A DNA stretch of 64,000 nucleotides from an uncultured Clostridia bacterium (GCA_947589035.1 CANPYZ010000002.1:57984-121983); one strand, 5' to 3'. Positions 41,535 to 54,240 are shown, counted from the stretch's first letter. The notes: generated by a model not told the origin, from the sequence alone. A program made the numbers and translations.

Positions 41535-43565
41535 ATGAAGAAGTGGAATATTTACCGTTCCAACCCGCAAACAATCGCTGAATTACAGAAAAGTTGCGGT
41601 TTATCATTACTTTGCTGTACGGTGCTTGTTGCGGAAGGCTACACGACCAGTCTGGACGTATCAGAATTTATGGGTTGTCAGGAATTAAGCAGTCCATTTG
41701 ATATTTCCGGCATGAAAGATGCCGCACAAATCATTAACGATGCTGTAGATTCCGGAAAGCGCATTTGTATTTATGGCGACTATGATTGTGACGGCATAAT
41801 GGCGACCGTAATTTTATATTCCTATCTTGCGGAAACCGGAGCGAATGTAACATGGCGCATTCCGGAACGGAATGAAGGTTATGGACTGAATATGCAGGCA
41901 GTGCAGGAAATGCATGACGACGGCGTAGAATTAATTGTTACCGTGGATAATGGTATTTCCGCACTGGAAGAAGCTGAAAAAATTAAAGAACTGGGCATGG
42001 AATTAATTATTACAGACCATCACCAGCCAGGATTTCGGCTTCCGGAAGCGGCAGCCATTGTTGATGCGCATTGTGAAGACAATTATTCTGCATACCGGTT
42101 TTATTGCGGAGCAGGCATTGCGCTTTTGCTTGTGGCAGCAATGAATGACGGAGACACGCAAATGGCAATGGAACAATTCGGAGATGTGGCAGCAATTGCC
42201 ACAATTGCCGATGTTGTCGCGCTGACAGGGGAAAACCGTTTCCTTGTGCAGAGAGGAATGGAATATTTAGAACACACCGAAAGAGCCGGACTTCGTGCAT
42301 TAAGGGAAATCAGCGGTTTATCTGAAAAAAATTTGCAGTCTATGCACATTGCGTTTATGCTTGCCCCACGCATTAACGCCGCCGGAAGAATGGCATCACC
42401 GAAATTAGCCGTTCAGCTTTTACTGGAAGAAGATGAAGAAAAGGCTTTAACTCTTGCCGGACAAATCAATTCTTTAAACACTGAACGGAAAAACAGTGAG
42501 GCGGAAATTTTAAAAGAAGTCGCTGAACAAATCCGGAACAATCCGGAAATGCTTTATCAGAGAGTGCTTGTGTTTTACGGGGAAAACTGGCATTCCGGCG
42601 TAATTGGCATTGTTGCCTCCCGTTTACAGGAGAAATACGGCAAGCCGTGTTTCATGATTAGCATTCAGAACGGACACGGACACGGTTCAGCAAGAAGTTT
42701 CGGAAATTTTCACGTATTCAAAGCATTGACTTCCTGTGAAAATTTACTGGAAAAATTCGGCGGACATCCGGCAGCAGGCGGATTCACGCTGAAGGAAGAA
42801 AATATTCCTGCATTTATTGAACAACTTCAACAATATGCATGGGAACATCATGAAGAAATGCCGTTTATGGAAATTTCCGCAATAGGTGCATTACGTCCGG
42901 AATTTCTGCTTCCGGAAATGGTAGAAAGTTTATCTTGTTTTGAGCCATTCGGGGCAGAAAATCAGGAGCCTGTATTTTTAGCGGAAAATGTTTTCGTCAA
43001 GCAAATTCAGGCGACTTCCGGCGGAACGCATACGAGAATGCAATTACTTTTGCAGAATCAGCCATGCACGGCAATGTATTTCAGGAAAACGCCGGAACAA
43101 ACGGGAGTCATTGCCGGAAATTTCTATCACATGCTTGTCTGCCTGAACTGTAATACTTACAAAGGCAACAAATCCGTGACGTTAATTATTCAGGAAGTCC
43201 GACCGGCAGGAATTTCACAAACAAAACTGCTGAATGCAGTGCGGATTTACGAAAAATACAAACGGAAAGAAGAACTTTACCCGTCTTATTACAGGGGAAT
43301 GTTACCGGACAGGAAAATATTAGAAACAGTGTACCGGTCAATCAGTGGTCAGGCTGTTGCCGTGGAAATGCTTGCTGCACCGATGATGCAGAAGGGAATT
43401 AATTATTGTCAGCTTCTTGTTTCTTTAGATGTTTTTGAAGAAATGGGCTTGTTAGAAAAAGATACCGTAAACGGAGAAGTGAAAAGATTATCCGTAAATC
43501 AGAAAGTGAATTTAGAAGATTCAGCGATTCTGAAAGAACTTCGCCAGCTTGCAGAGATAAATTAA
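41535..43565 (+). CDS. recJ: Single-stranded-DNA-specific exonuclease RecJ
   Basis: RecJ degrades single-stranded DNA 5' to 3' in recombination and repair. The 676-residue protein has the DHH-family motifs GDYDCDGIMATV, VDNGI and TDHHQP, the DHHA1-region motif GHGSARSFGNFHVF and KFGGHPAAGGF. An OB-like and C-terminal extension follows, ending around LRQLAEIN. Length is between those of the E. coli and Bacillus proteins. rel follows 25 bases later, so the two probably form an operon. Confidence 0.95.
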   Translation: MKKWNIYRSNPQTIAELQKSCGLSLLCCTVLVAEGYTTSLDVSEFMGCQELSSPFDISGMKDAAQIINDAVDSGKRICIYGDYDCDGIMATVILYSYLAETGANVTWRIPERNEGYGLNMQAVQEMHDDGVELIVTVDNGISALEEAEKIKELGMELIITDHHQPGFRLPEAAAIVDAHCEDNYSAYRFYCGAGIALLLVAAMNDGDTQMAMEQFGDVAAIATIADVVALTGENRFLVQRGMEYLEHTERAGLRALREISGLSEKNLQSMHIAFMLAPRINAAGRMASPKLAVQLLLEEDEEKALTLAGQINSLNTERKNSEAEILKEVAEQIRNNPEMLYQRVLVFYGENWHSGVIGIVASRLQEKYGKPCFMISIQNGHGHGSARSFGNFHVFKALTSCENLLEKFGGHPAAGGFTLKEENIPAFIEQLQQYAWEHHEEMPFMEISAIGALRPEFLLPEMVESLSCFEPFGAENQEPVFLAENVFVKQIQATSGGTHTRMQLLLQNQPCTAMYFRKTPEQTGVIAGNFYHMLVCLNCNTYKGNKSVTLIIQEVRPAGISQTKLLNAVRIYEKYKRKEELYPSYYRGMLPDRKILETVYRSISGQAVAVEMLAAPMMQKGINYCQLLVSLDVFEEMGLLEKDTVNGEVKRLSVNQKVNLEDSAILKELRQLAEIN

Positions 43566-43590
43566 CCAAGTAATCAAGGAGGAATCCAAT

Positions 43591-45819
43591 ATGACTGAGG
43601 ACAGAGTTGTAACGTTTGACATGATTAAAACGAAACTGCTTTCCGGAGAAAAGCAGTATGATGTAAGTAAGATTACTACGGCTTATCGTTTTGCCGAAAA
43701 AGCTCATGAGGGACAGTTCCGTTCCTCAGGACAGCCGTATATTATTCATCCGCTTGCGGTAGCGGAATTATTGCTTGATTTGGGCATGGACACGGACACA
43801 ATCTGTGCGGCACTTCTGCATGATGTTGTGGAAGACACGCCGGTCACAGAAGAACAGATACGAAAACTTTTCGGAAAAGATGTCGCTAATTTAGTTGACG
43901 GCGTGACGAAATTAACGAAATTTCCAGTATTCCGACAGGATCAGAAAAAGGCGGAAAATATTCTGAAAATGTTGTTAGCTATGGGCAAAGATGTCCGTGT
44001 AATGATTATTAAATTATGCGACAGAACGCATAATATGCGCACGCTCCAATACAGGTCTAAAGAAAAGCAACAGCAAACCGCTTACGAAACAATGAACGTT
44101 TATGCGCCGATTGCCGGAAGATTAGGCATGAAAAAAATTCAGGACGAATTGGAAGAGTTATCTTTTTATTATCTTGACCCTTATGCATATGCTGAAATTG
44201 TCCGGCAGTTTGAAAACACCAGAGAAGAACAGGAACAGTTCATTGAATCCATCAAGAAAAGCCTTGCCGACCAGCTGAAAAAGCTTCCTTTATTGAAAGA
44301 ACCTGAAATTCAGGGAAGAGTGAAAAGCATTTATGGCATGTATAAAAAAATTTATTATGAACACAAGAGTTTCGAACAGGTTTACGACAGGTACGCTGTG
44401 AGGGTGATTGTATCGAATTTAAATGAATGTTATCTCGTGCTTGGCATGGTGCATAACACATATAAATACCTTCCTGAAAGAATGAAAGACTATATCGGCA
44501 ACCCGAAAGAAAACGGGTATCAGTCTTTTCATACGACCGTACTCGGAAAAGAAGGCATTCCCTTTGAAATACAGATTCGTTCATGGGAAATGCACAGAAT
44601 GGCTGAATATGGCATTGCCGCCCACTGGAAATATAAACAAGGCATTAAGAAAGACGAAATGGAACAACGTTTAGCATGGGTAAGAAAAATTCTCGAAACG
44701 CAGAAGTCTTCTGATGACCCTGATGAAATTTTGCAGACGTTGAAAATTGACCTTTCGCCGGACAGAATTGTGGTCATGACTCCGAAAGGAGATGCCATTT
44801 CTTTACCAAGGCAAGCCACACCAATCGATTTTGCGTATAAAATCCATACGGAAATCGGTCATAGAATGGTTGGTGCAAAAGTGGAAAAAAGAATTGTTCC
44901 GTTAGATTATCAATTGAAAAACGGACAAATTTGTGAAATTCTCGTCAGCAATGATGCCGACAAAGGTCCCAGCCGTGGATGGATGAACATTGTACGCACT
45001 TCCGAAGCGAGAGCTAAAATTCGCACTTGGTTCAAAAAGCAGAACCGACAGAGTAATATTGATGTCGGGAAAGCGATGTTAGAAAAAGAATTTCGCCGGA
45101 ATCGAATGATTATTCCGGAAGCGGAATATGAACAGTTTTTCGCTAATGACATGAAGCGGCATAACTGTAAAACTTTAGAAGATTTTTATGCTTCTATTGG
45201 TTATGGCGGTGTCAGCATTAGCAAATTAATTCCCCGCTGGAAAGACCAGTACATGAAGAATTATCATCCGGAAGAAATTTCGGAAAAAGAACAACCCATT
45301 GTGAAACCCGTTCAGAAAAATAATACCAGTCAGATTATTTTAGATGAAATCAGCGATTGTGCCGTAAAACTCGCCCAATGCTGCAACCCGTTGAACGGCG
45401 ACGACATTGTTGGTTTTGTGACTCGTGGACATGGTTTGTCTGTTCACCGGACGGACTGCATTAATTATAAATCTATGCTTAGCCGGAACATTCCGGAAGA
45501 AAAAGAACGCTGGCTTGCGGTAAAATGGACGGATAACAGTTCAGCGAAAATGCGCACGAACATTGAAATTTTCGTTCATGACCGAATAGGCATGTTATGC
45601 GACATTTCCGCCGTCATGACGGAAAAAGGCATTTTCATTGTCGGTTCACAGTCGCACAATCCTAAAGACGGCAAAGTTGTTCTCGTCATGACTGTTGAAG
45701 TACATGATAAGGCACAGCTTGACGACGTGCTGAAACAAATCCGGAAAATTAAAGGGGTCATTTCCGCTGAAAGGGCTTCTTCCGGACAGAATCCCGACAG
45801 AAAGAAAGGAAAATCATGA
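43591..45819 (+). CDS. rel: Bifunctional (p)ppGpp synthetase/hydrolase Rel
   Basis: Rel makes and degrades the stringent-response alarmone. The 742-residue protein has an HD hydrolase domain (HPLAVAELLLD with His53; LLHDVVEDT with His77-Asp78). A synthetase domain follows (GRVKSIYGMYKKI, YDRYAVRVIV, GNPKENGYQSFHTT). It also has TGS (VMTPKGDAISLPRQATPIDF), zinc-finger/helical (AQCCNPLNGDDIVGF) and ACT domains. The HD motifs look intact, so both activities are expected. The stop overlaps the next gene by four bases. Confidence 0.96.
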   Translation: MTEDRVVTFDMIKTKLLSGEKQYDVSKITTAYRFAEKAHEGQFRSSGQPYIIHPLAVAELLLDLGMDTDTICAALLHDVVEDTPVTEEQIRKLFGKDVANLVDGVTKLTKFPVFRQDQKKAENILKMLLAMGKDVRVMIIKLCDRTHNMRTLQYRSKEKQQQTAYETMNVYAPIAGRLGMKKIQDELEELSFYYLDPYAYAEIVRQFENTREEQEQFIESIKKSLADQLKKLPLLKEPEIQGRVKSIYGMYKKIYYEHKSFEQVYDRYAVRVIVSNLNECYLVLGMVHNTYKYLPERMKDYIGNPKENGYQSFHTTVLGKEGIPFEIQIRSWEMHRMAEYGIAAHWKYKQGIKKDEMEQRLAWVRKILETQKSSDDPDEILQTLKIDLSPDRIVVMTPKGDAISLPRQATPIDFAYKIHTEIGHRMVGAKVEKRIVPLDYQLKNGQICEILVSNDADKGPSRGWMNIVRTSEARAKIRTWFKKQNRQSNIDVGKAMLEKEFRRNRMIIPEAEYEQFFANDMKRHNCKTLEDFYASIGYGGVSISKLIPRWKDQYMKNYHPEEISEKEQPIVKPVQKNNTSQIILDEISDCAVKLAQCCNPLNGDDIVGFVTRGHGLSVHRTDCINYKSMLSRNIPEEKERWLAVKWTDNSSAKMRTNIEIFVHDRIGMLCDISAVMTEKGIFIVGSQSHNPKDGKVVLVMTVEVHDKAQLDDVLKQIRKIKGVISAERASSGQNPDRKKGKS

Positions 45820-46358
45820 TGAAAAATCTTTTTGGTCATCTCCGGACAGTCCGGAGGCATCGTCTGGGGGTAATGCGCAACTGCTTTCGGGCAGGCATTC
45901 CCCTTCAGGGGATTGTACATGATTTATCGAAATATTCCCCGACGGAATTTTTTCCGAGCGTTCGTTATTATCAGGGAACGAGAAGCCCTAACGAACAGGA
46001 ACGGGCAGTCAAAGGCTATTCTGAAGCATGGATGCATCATAAAGGCAGAAATAAACATCATTTTGAATACTGGACAGATTATTTTCCGGCAACACACCAG
46101 CTTGAACCCGTGAAAATGCCTTTACGTTACGTTGCGGAAATGTTTTGCGACCGTGTCGCCGCAAGTAAAATTTACAACGGCGAAAATTACACGAATAGAA
46201 AACCGTTAGAATATTTTCTTAAAGGCAAATCACACCGGAAAATTCATCTGGAAACATCACGTTTTTTAGAAATTCTGCTGAAAATGCTTGTGCTGAAAGG
46301 GGAAGACTACACGTTCGCATGGCTGAACTGGTATTTACGAACCCATCAGGATTATTGA
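45816..46358 (+). CDS. DUF5662 family protein
   Basis: The 180-residue protein begins MMKNLFGHLRTVRRHRLGV. It has conserved His/Asp-rich segments (GIVHDLSKYSPTEF, AWMHHKGRNKHHFEYW, AEMFCDRVAASKIY) typical of DUF5662, which may bind metal in an HD-like helical fold; the function is not known. ATGA overlap with rel suggests coupled translation. An ATG at 45819 is an equally good start. Confidence 0.82.
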   Translation: MMKNLFGHLRTVRRHRLGVMRNCFRAGIPLQGIVHDLSKYSPTEFFPSVRYYQGTRSPNEQERAVKGYSEAWMHHKGRNKHHFEYWTDYFPATHQLEPVKMPLRYVAEMFCDRVAASKIYNGENYTNRKPLEYFLKGKSHRKIHLETSRFLEILLKMLVLKGEDYTFAWLNWYLRTHQDY

Positions 46359-46436
46359 AATTTTCACAGGAAGTCTTGAATTTTGACAAATCATGTTGTT
46401 GAAACTTGTGCATAATGGCAAAAATCAAATATTCTC

Positions 46437-46465
46437 TTGATTTGACCGCCCGAACGTGCTATAAT
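46437..46465 (+). promoter_or_regulatory. Promoter for the ilvBNC genes
   Basis: TTGATT (46437-46442), 17 bases, TATAAT (46460-46465) preceded by TGC. The predicted leader to ilvB is only about 43 nt, so there is no room for a T-box or leader-peptide attenuator. Confidence 0.75.
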
Positions 46466-46514
46466 AAGAAACAAGAACTGTTTTTTGAATTTTATTTGAA
46501 AAGAAAGGATGAAA

Positions 46515-48199
46515 ATGATGATTTTAACAGGCGCAGAAATTGTCGTAGAAACTTTGATTGAGCAGGGTTGTCAGGTTGTGTTTGGCTACCCGGGCGGTCA
46601 GGTCATTAATTTATATGATGCGTTATACATGAGAAGCGACCGGATTCAGCATATTTTAACAGCGCATGAACAAGGCGCAGCCCATGCGGCAGACGGTTAC
46701 GCAAGAGCAAGCGGTCAGGTTGGCGTGGTGATTGCGACTTCCGGACCAGGAGCAACGAATTTAGTTACAGGAATTGCCACAGCGTATTTAGATTCTGTTC
46801 CTATGGTTGCCATTACTGGGAATGTTCCTAATTCTTTAATTGGGCGGGATAGTTTTCAGGAAGTGGACATTACCGGCGTAACATTGCCGATTACAAAGCA
46901 TAATTTTCTGGTGAAAAGTATTGATAAATTGGCGGATACGATTCGGGAAGCGTTCGTCATTGCGAAATCCGGAAGACCTGGACCAGTGTTAGTAGACATT
47001 CCGAAAGATGTTCAAACAGCAACTTATCCTTATCAGGTTGGTCCTGTTGTGCAGAAAAAGCCCCAGAAAAAAGCACAAGGCGACCAGCTTTCACGGGCAG
47101 CACAGATGATTGCTGAAGCGAAAAGACCCTATATTTATTTTGGAGGGGGCGCAGTTTCGGCAGAAATTTCAGAAGAAATTATTCAGCTTGCAGAAAAAAT
47201 TGATGCTCCGATTGGTTGTACTATGATGGGCTTGTCAGTTGTTCCTGTTGACCACCCACGTTATTTAGGCATGGAGGGAATGCACGGACATTTTGCATCA
47301 AGTGTTTCACAAGATGAAGCGGATTTAATTATTACCATCGGGGCGAGATTCAGCGACAGGGCAACCGGAAACGTTGCGAAATACGCCCGTAAAGCGAGAA
47401 TCATTCACATTGATGCAGACAGCGCAGAATTAAATAAAAACGTTAATGTTGCATTAGGCATTGAATGCGATGTCAAAGATGCGTTAGAGCGGTTACTTTC
47501 GTTAATTGATGCTAAGCAGCACCCTGAATGGATGGCACGCATAGCAGAATTAAAAGCAGAAGAAAAAGTACATTTCGAACGGGAAACGCCGAAAGACCGT
47601 TTAACGCCTTATGCGTTAATTCAGGAAACGGCGAAACATACACTTCCGGACACGCCAATTGTGACAGACGTTGGACAACATCAAATGTGGACAGCGCAGT
47701 ATTACCCATTCCAGAAAGGCAGAACATTTATTTCGAGTGGTGGTTTAGGCACAATGGGTTTTGGCGTTGGTGCGGCAATTGGTGCAGCGAAAGCAACCGG
47801 AAAGAAAACGGTTTTATTCACCGGTGATGGCAGTTTCGGCATGAATCTGAATGAATTGGCGACAGTTTCCACAGAAAACATTCCGCTTGTGATAATTATT
47901 ATGAATAATCATGTTTTAGGCATGGTTCGCCAATGGCAGACGTTATTTTTTCAGAAACATTATTCGAATACAGATTTACACGAACGGAAAACAGATTTCG
48001 TTAAACTTGCGGAAGCGTTCGGCATGAAAGGCTACCGCATTCAGGAATTGTCAGAATTAGCTCCCGTTCTGGAAAAGGCTTTCGCTGAAAATTCGCCTGT
48101 TCTGGTAGATTGCTTAATTGATCAGGATGAATTTGTTTTACCAATGCTTCCGCCAGGCGGCTGCATTGAAGATATTATCACAGAAAGAGAGGAAATTTC

Positions 48200-48203
<4 letters not shown>
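46515..48203 (+). CDS. ilvB: Acetolactate synthase large subunit
   Basis: IlvB is the thiamine-diphosphate catalytic subunit that makes acetolactate or acetohydroxybutyrate, the first common step to valine, leucine and isoleucine. The 562-residue protein has the catalytic Glu in LTAHEQGAAHAADGYARAS, the FAD-region motif GRDSFQEVDI and the ThDP motif GDGSFGMNLNELATV. The ATG at 46515 is six bases after AAAGG; the ATG at 46509 overlaps that site. ilvN starts inside its last codons. Confidence 0.96.
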
Positions 48204-49769
<1,566 letters not shown>

Positions 49770-49791
49770 GTTTTCAGAAAAATGATTATCG

Positions 49792-49834
49792 GCAAGTTAT
49801 CCTGTTGACACGGGGTAACTTGTCATACTATAAT
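49792..49834 (+). promoter_or_regulatory. Promoter with overlapping inverted repeat upstream of ilvD
   Basis: TTGACA (49805-49810), 18 bases, TATAAT (49829-49834) starts a second transcription unit at ilvD. A hairpin (AAGTTATCC 49794-49802 with GGGTAACTT 49813-49821) encloses the -35 box, and TGACA/TGTCA (49806-49810, 49821-49825) form a second small repeat. There is no T-run, so the repeat is more likely an operator than a terminator. Confidence 0.6.
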
Positions 49835-49887
49835 ATAATAATTAATATAATAATTAAATCAAAATAATTTAAGGACGGATTCAGAAT

Positions 49888-51549
49888 ATGTTATTTGATG
49901 AAAAAATTTCCGGAGCGCATTGCGCCCCTCAGCGGTCTTTACTTCATGCTTTAGGCTTGACGAAAGAAGAAATGGAACGCCCATTAGTGGGAATTGTTAG
50001 TTCTTATAATGAAATTGTTCCGGGGCATATGAATTTGGATAAAATTGTAGAAGCAGTGAAAATGGGCGTTGCTATGGCAGGCGGAACACCGATTGTTTTT
50101 CCGGCAATTGCTGTTTGTGACGGTATCGCTATGGGACATAAGGGAATGAAATATTCTTTAGTCACTCGTGATTTAATCGCTGATTCTACGGAAGCAATGG
50201 CATTAGCACATGCATTTGATGCGCTTGTCATGGTGCCGAATTGTGATAAAAACGTCCCTGGTTTACTGATGGCAGCCGCAAGAGTAAACGTGCCGACGAT
50301 TTTCGTCAGCGGAGGTCCTATGCTTGCCGGACATGTGGACGGGAAAAGAACAAGCCTTTCCAGCATGTTTGAAGCAGTAGGTTCTTATCAGGCAGGAAAA
50401 ATTGACAAAGAAAAATTATATGATTATGAATTGAACGCCTGTCCGACTTGCGGAAGCTGTTCAGGAATGTATACAGCAAATTCCCATAACTGTTTAACGG
50501 AAGTTCTCGGCATGGGCTTACGGGGGAACGGAACAATTCCGGCAGTATATTCCCGCCGCCTTGAACTCGCAAAACGTGCCGGAATGCAAGTTATGGAACT
50601 TTACCGGAAAAATATTCGCCCACGGGATATTATGACTGAAAAAGCATTCCAGAATGCTTTAACTGCGGATATGGCGTTAGGCTGTTCAACGAATAGTATG
50701 TTGCATTTACCAGCAATTGCACATGAATGTGGCGTAGAAATCAATTTAGACATTGCGAACCAGATTAGCGCAAAAACGCCGAATTTATGCCATTTAGCTC
50801 CGGCAGGGCATACTTATATGGAACAACTTGATGAAGCCGGCGGTGTTTACGCTGTATTGAACGAACTGAACAAAAAAGGCTTAATTCATACAGATGTCAT
50901 GACCGTGACCGGAAAAACACTCGGCGAAAATATTCAGGGCTGTGTGAATTTAAATCCGGAAGTCATTCGCCCGATTGATCACCCCTACAGCGAAACAGGC
51001 GGTATTGCCGTATTACGTGGAAATCTTGCGCCGGATGGCTGTGTTGTGAAAAGAAGTGCCGTTGCGCCGGAAATGCTTGTTCATGAAGGAAAAGCGAAAG
51101 TATTCGACAGTGAAGAAGAAGCAATTTCTGCCATTTACGCCGGAAAAATTGTTTCCGGAGATGTTGTAGTCATTCGTTATGAAGGACCTTCCGGAGGTCC
51201 CGGAATGCGGGAAATGCTTTCACCGACTTCTGCTATTGCCGGAATGGGGCTTGACAAAGAAGTAGCGTTAATCACGGACGGAAGATTTTCAGGAGCGACA
51301 CGTGGCGCAGCAATCGGGCATATTTCGCCGGAAGCGGTCAGAGGCGGTTTAATTGCCTATGTGCAGGACGGCGACGTAATTTCGATTAACATTCCGGAAT
51401 ACAGAATTGAACTGAAAGTTTCCGAAGAAGAAATTGCAAAACGCAAAGAAACTATGCCAATTAAAGTGAAAACGGATATTACTGGTTATCTGAAACGCTA
51501 TGCGAAAATGGTTTCTTCAGCAGACAAGGGCGCAATCATTAACGAATAA
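49888..51549 (+). CDS. ilvD: Dihydroxy-acid dehydratase
   Basis: IlvD dehydrates dihydroxy acids to 2-keto acids using an Fe-S cluster. The 553-residue enzyme has cluster cysteines in PNCDKNVPG and [18 protein letters not shown], and the conserved [14 protein letters not shown] and TDGRFSG motifs. It heads the ilvD-leuC-leuD-DUF815-ilvA-ridA group. Confidence 0.97.
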   Translation: MLFDEKISGAHCAPQRSLLHALGLTKEEMERPLVGIVSSYNEIVPGHMNLDKIVEAVKMGVAMAGGTPIVFPAIAVCDGIAMGHKGMKYSLVTRDLIADSTEAMALAHAFDALVMVPNCDKNVPGLLMAAARVNVPTIFVSGGPMLAGHVDGKRTSLSSMFEAVGSYQAGKIDKEKLYDYELNACPTCGSCSGMYTANSHNCLTEVLGMGLRGNGTIPAVYSRRLELAKRAGMQVMELYRKNIRPRDIMTEKAFQNALTADMALGCSTNSMLHLPAIAHECGVEINLDIANQISAKTPNLCHLAPAGHTYMEQLDEAGGVYAVLNELNKKGLIHTDVMTVTGKTLGENIQGCVNLNPEVIRPIDHPYSETGGIAVLRGNLAPDGCVVKRSAVAPEMLVHEGKAKVFDSEEEAISAIYAGKIVSGDVVVIRYEGPSGGPGMREMLSPTSAIAGMGLDKEVALITDGRFSGATRGAAIGHISPEAVRGGLIAYVQDGDVISINIPEYRIELKVSEEEIAKRKETMPIKVKTDITGYLKRYAKMVSSADKGAIINE

Positions 51550-51572
51550 CTCACGGAAAGGATGATGCATAC

Positions 51573-52832
51573 ATGGGTATGACCATGACACAGAAAATTC
51601 TTGCCGCTCATGCCGGATTGACTCAGGTAGAAGCAGGGCAGTTAATTTTAGTGAATTTAGATTTAGTGTTAGGTAATGACATTACTTCACCAGTAGCGAT
51701 TAAAGCTTTTCAGCATATGGGAAAAGAAAAAATTTTCGACAAAGAAAAAATTACTATGGTAATGGATCATTTCGCACCGAACAAAGATATTAAAGCCGCT
51801 GAACAGTGCATGATGTGCAGGAATTTCTGTGAAAATCAGGAAATTAAACATTTCTATGATGTCGGGCAAATGGGCATTGAACATGCTTTACTTCCGGAAA
51901 AAGGGTTAGTTGTTTCTGGTGATGCCGTCATTGGGGCGGACTCGCACACATGCACATATGGCGCATTAGGGGCATTTTCGACGGGTGTCGGGTCAACAGA
52001 TATGGCTTGCGGAATGGCAATCGGGAAAGCATGGTTCAAAGTTCCTTCAGCGATTCGTTTTGAACTGAAAGGGAAATTAAAGCCTTACATTTCCGGCAAA
52101 GATGTTATTTTACATATTATCGGGAAAATTGGCGTAGACGGTGCCTTATACAAATCTATGGAATTTGTCGGGGAAGGGTTATCTTCTCTTTCGATGGCAG
52201 ACAGACTTTGTATGGCGAATATGGCAATTGAAGCAGGTGCAAAAAATGGTATTTTCGCCGTGGACGAAATCACGAAAGCCTATGTGAAAGAACATTCCGA
52301 CCGTGAACCGGTAGTTTACACAGCAGATGAAGATGCTGTTTATGAAAAGACTTATGTTATTGATTTAAGTGAAATTAAGCATACAGTTGCTTTTCCGCAT
52401 TTACCGGAAAACACGCATACAACGGACGAAATTGAAACGATTCCTATTCAGCAGGTAGTGATTGGTTCATGCACGAATGGCAGGCTGGAAGATTTAAAAG
52501 CCGCTGCTGAAATTATGCAGGGAAAGAAAGTCGCTAAAAATGTTCGGTGTATTGTTATTCCGGCAACGCAGAAAATTTATCTTGAGGCAATGGAAGCAGG
52601 CTATCTGAAAACATTTATTGAATGCGGAGCAGTTGTTTCCACGCCAACGTGCGGACCTTGCCTTGGCGGACACATGGGAATCCTTGCGGAAGGTGAACGG
52701 GCTGTTGCCACGACAAATAGAAACTTTATCGGCAGAATGGGGCATACTGCTTCAGAAATTTATTTAGCAAGTCCTGAAGTTGCCGCTGCAAGTGCCATTA
52801 CTGGGAAAATTTCCGCTCCGGAGGAATTATAA
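51573..52832 (+). CDS. leuC: 3-isopropylmalate dehydratase large subunit (short, archaeal/clostridial type)
   Basis: LeuC is the Fe-S subunit of the isomerase that interconverts 2- and 3-isopropylmalate. The 419-residue length fits the shorter LeuC/HacA subgroup. Cluster ligands are in [28 protein letters not shown] and [13 protein letters not shown]. Its partner leuD lies 1.46 kb downstream, separated by a TnpB element, whereas these two genes normally abut. leuA and leuB are not in this window. Confidence 0.95.
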   Translation: MGMTMTQKILAAHAGLTQVEAGQLILVNLDLVLGNDITSPVAIKAFQHMGKEKIFDKEKITMVMDHFAPNKDIKAAEQCMMCRNFCENQEIKHFYDVGQMGIEHALLPEKGLVVSGDAVIGADSHTCTYGALGAFSTGVGSTDMACGMAIGKAWFKVPSAIRFELKGKLKPYISGKDVILHIIGKIGVDGALYKSMEFVGEGLSSLSMADRLCMANMAIEAGAKNGIFAVDEITKAYVKEHSDREPVVYTADEDAVYEKTYVIDLSEIKHTVAFPHLPENTHTTDEIETIPIQQVVIGSCTNGRLEDLKAAAEIMQGKKVAKNVRCIVIPATQKIYLEAMEAGYLKTFIECGAVVSTPTCGPCLGGHMGILAEGERAVATTNRNFIGRMGHTASEIYLASPEVAAASAITGKISAPEEL

Positions 52833-52932
52833 AATAAGCAGTAAAAACATTGACAAAAATGATAAGCCTATATTCATGTATTCAGTTGCAGAATTTATGG
52901 ATTAAGAAAATACAAAAATAAAATTAAGGGAG

Positions 52933-54117
52933 ATGAAGAAATTGCTAAAAAGTTATAAAACTGAAATCTTCCCTACACCTGAACAGAAACAAATTATTCA
53001 TAAAACAATTGGTGTATGCAGATTTGTTTATAATTTTTATCTGGCACACAACAAAGAAGTTTACGAAAAAGAACAGCGATTTGTTTCAGGATATGAATTT
53101 TCAAAATGGATGAACAATGAATATCTTTCCCAAAATCCAGAATTTTCATGGATTCAGGAAGTCAGCAGTAAATCCGTCAAGCAAAGCATCATGAACGCTG
53201 AAAGGGCATTCAGAAACTTTTTTGAACACAGAACAAAATTCCCAAGACGGAAGAAGAAAAGAAATTCTGACGTGAAAATGTATTTTGTGAGAAATGGAAA
53301 AACAAAACTCATTTCCTGCGAACGGCACAGAATCAAAATCCCTACTCTGGGTTGGGTAAGAATAAAAGAAAAAGGCTATATTCCAACAAATGTAGAAACA
53401 CATACCATAAAAAACGGCTGCATTTCCATGAAAGCCGGAAGATATTATGTTTCTGTTTTAGTGGAAGAACCAGAACCACAAAAGCCTGTTCTGAATCATT
53501 TCGGAATCGGCATTGACTTAGGTGTAAAAGAATTTGCAGTCTGTTCAGACGGCAGAATTTTTACAAATATTAACAAATCTGCCCGTATCAGAAAATTGGA
53601 AAAAAGTCTGAAACGGCAACAGAGAAAACTTTCGAGGAAATACGAAAGTTTGAAAAAATTACCAAATCACTTGAAAGGAGGAGCTACTCGACAGAATATC
53701 CGAAAACAAACGCTAAAGGTACAAAAACTTTATCATCAACTTGACTGTATCAGAACAGATTACCTCAATAAAGTCATTTCTGAACTGGTGAAAACCAAAC
53801 CAGCCTGGATTACACTTGAAAATTTGAATGTCAGTGGTATGATGAAGAACAGACATCTTTCAAAAGCGATTGCACAGCAGAAATTCTTTGAGTTCAGAAC
53901 AAAATTAACTGCAAAATGCAAAGAATCCGGCATTGAATTAAGATTAGCAGACAGATTTTATCCGTCAAGTAAAACTTGTCATCAATGTGGCTATATTAAG
54001 CATGATTTAAAGCTATCTGACAGAGTTTATACTTGTTCTGAATGTGGTTACACAGCGGACAGGGATTTCAATGCAAGCTTGAATTTGAGAGATTGTCCAA
54101 CTTATCAAATAGTATAG
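52933..54117 (+). CDS. tnpB: TnpB, RNA-guided RuvC-like nuclease of IS200/IS605 family
   Basis: TnpB proteins are omega-RNA-guided DNA nucleases, ancestral to Cas12, that help their element persist. The 394-residue protein begins with the OrfB helix-turn-helix domain. The RuvC catalytic residues are present: Asp195 in GIDLGVKEF, Glu296 in ITLENLNVSGM and Asp378 in DRDFNASLN. The zinc finger CHQCG/CSECG (349-371) is also intact, so activity is plausible. The start is the ATG at 52933 or the TTG at 52942. Its base usage differs from its neighbours (few CCGGAA words). Confidence 0.93.
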   Translation: MKKLLKSYKTEIFPTPEQKQIIHKTIGVCRFVYNFYLAHNKEVYEKEQRFVSGYEFSKWMNNEYLSQNPEFSWIQEVSSKSVKQSIMNAERAFRNFFEHRTKFPRRKKKRNSDVKMYFVRNGKTKLISCERHRIKIPTLGWVRIKEKGYIPTNVETHTIKNGCISMKAGRYYVSVLVEEPEPQKPVLNHFGIGIDLGVKEFAVCSDGRIFTNINKSARIRKLEKSLKRQQRKLSRKYESLKKLPNHLKGGATRQNIRKQTLKVQKLYHQLDCIRTDYLNKVISELVKTKPAWITLENLNVSGMMKNRHLSKAIAQQKFFEFRTKLTAKCKESGIELRLADRFYPSSKTCHQCGYIKHDLKLSDRVYTCSECGYTADRDFNASLNLRDCPTYQIV

Positions 54118-54240
54118 AATATGCTATGGTAAGTAATACCGTAGGCTATACGGGAATTTACGCCTGTGGACTGTACATGAACTTGTGAGTAGATAGTGAC
54201 TTGTCACTTTTAAAAGCATACAGGTTGAAGCAGGAATTTT
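54118..54240 (+). ncRNA. Candidate omega RNA (reRNA) at the 3' end of the TnpB element
   Basis: The non-coding stretch after tnpB holds small hairpins (GGTA-AGTAA-TACC near 54130; AGTGAC-TT-GTCACT at 54195-54208) and ends GAAGCAGGAATTTT. In known TnpB elements the guide scaffold lies exactly here, overlapping the 3' end of tnpB, and the guide is read from DNA beyond the right end, here from about 54241. Location and structure are suggestive; boundaries are inferred. Confidence 0.5.

Larger units (their letters stand above)
52851..54240 (+). mobile_element. IS200/IS605-family element with TnpB only, inserted between leuC and leuD
   Basis: The element carries one tnpB gene and no TnpA transposase, so it depends on an outside TnpA or is stranded. 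Its ends are approximate. TTGAC at 52851-52855 is a candidate target motif at the left side. The right side probably ends near 54240, after GAAGCAGGAATTTT (54227-54240), a motif like those at the ends of related elements. There are no target duplications, as expected. It splits leuC from leuD without breaking either gene. Confidence 0.75.

Noticed and set aside
46359..46514. T-box or leader peptide before ilvB
   Set aside because: The predicted transcript start leaves only about 43 nt before the gene; no specifier loop, no Leu/Ile/Val-rich small frame and no terminator was seen.
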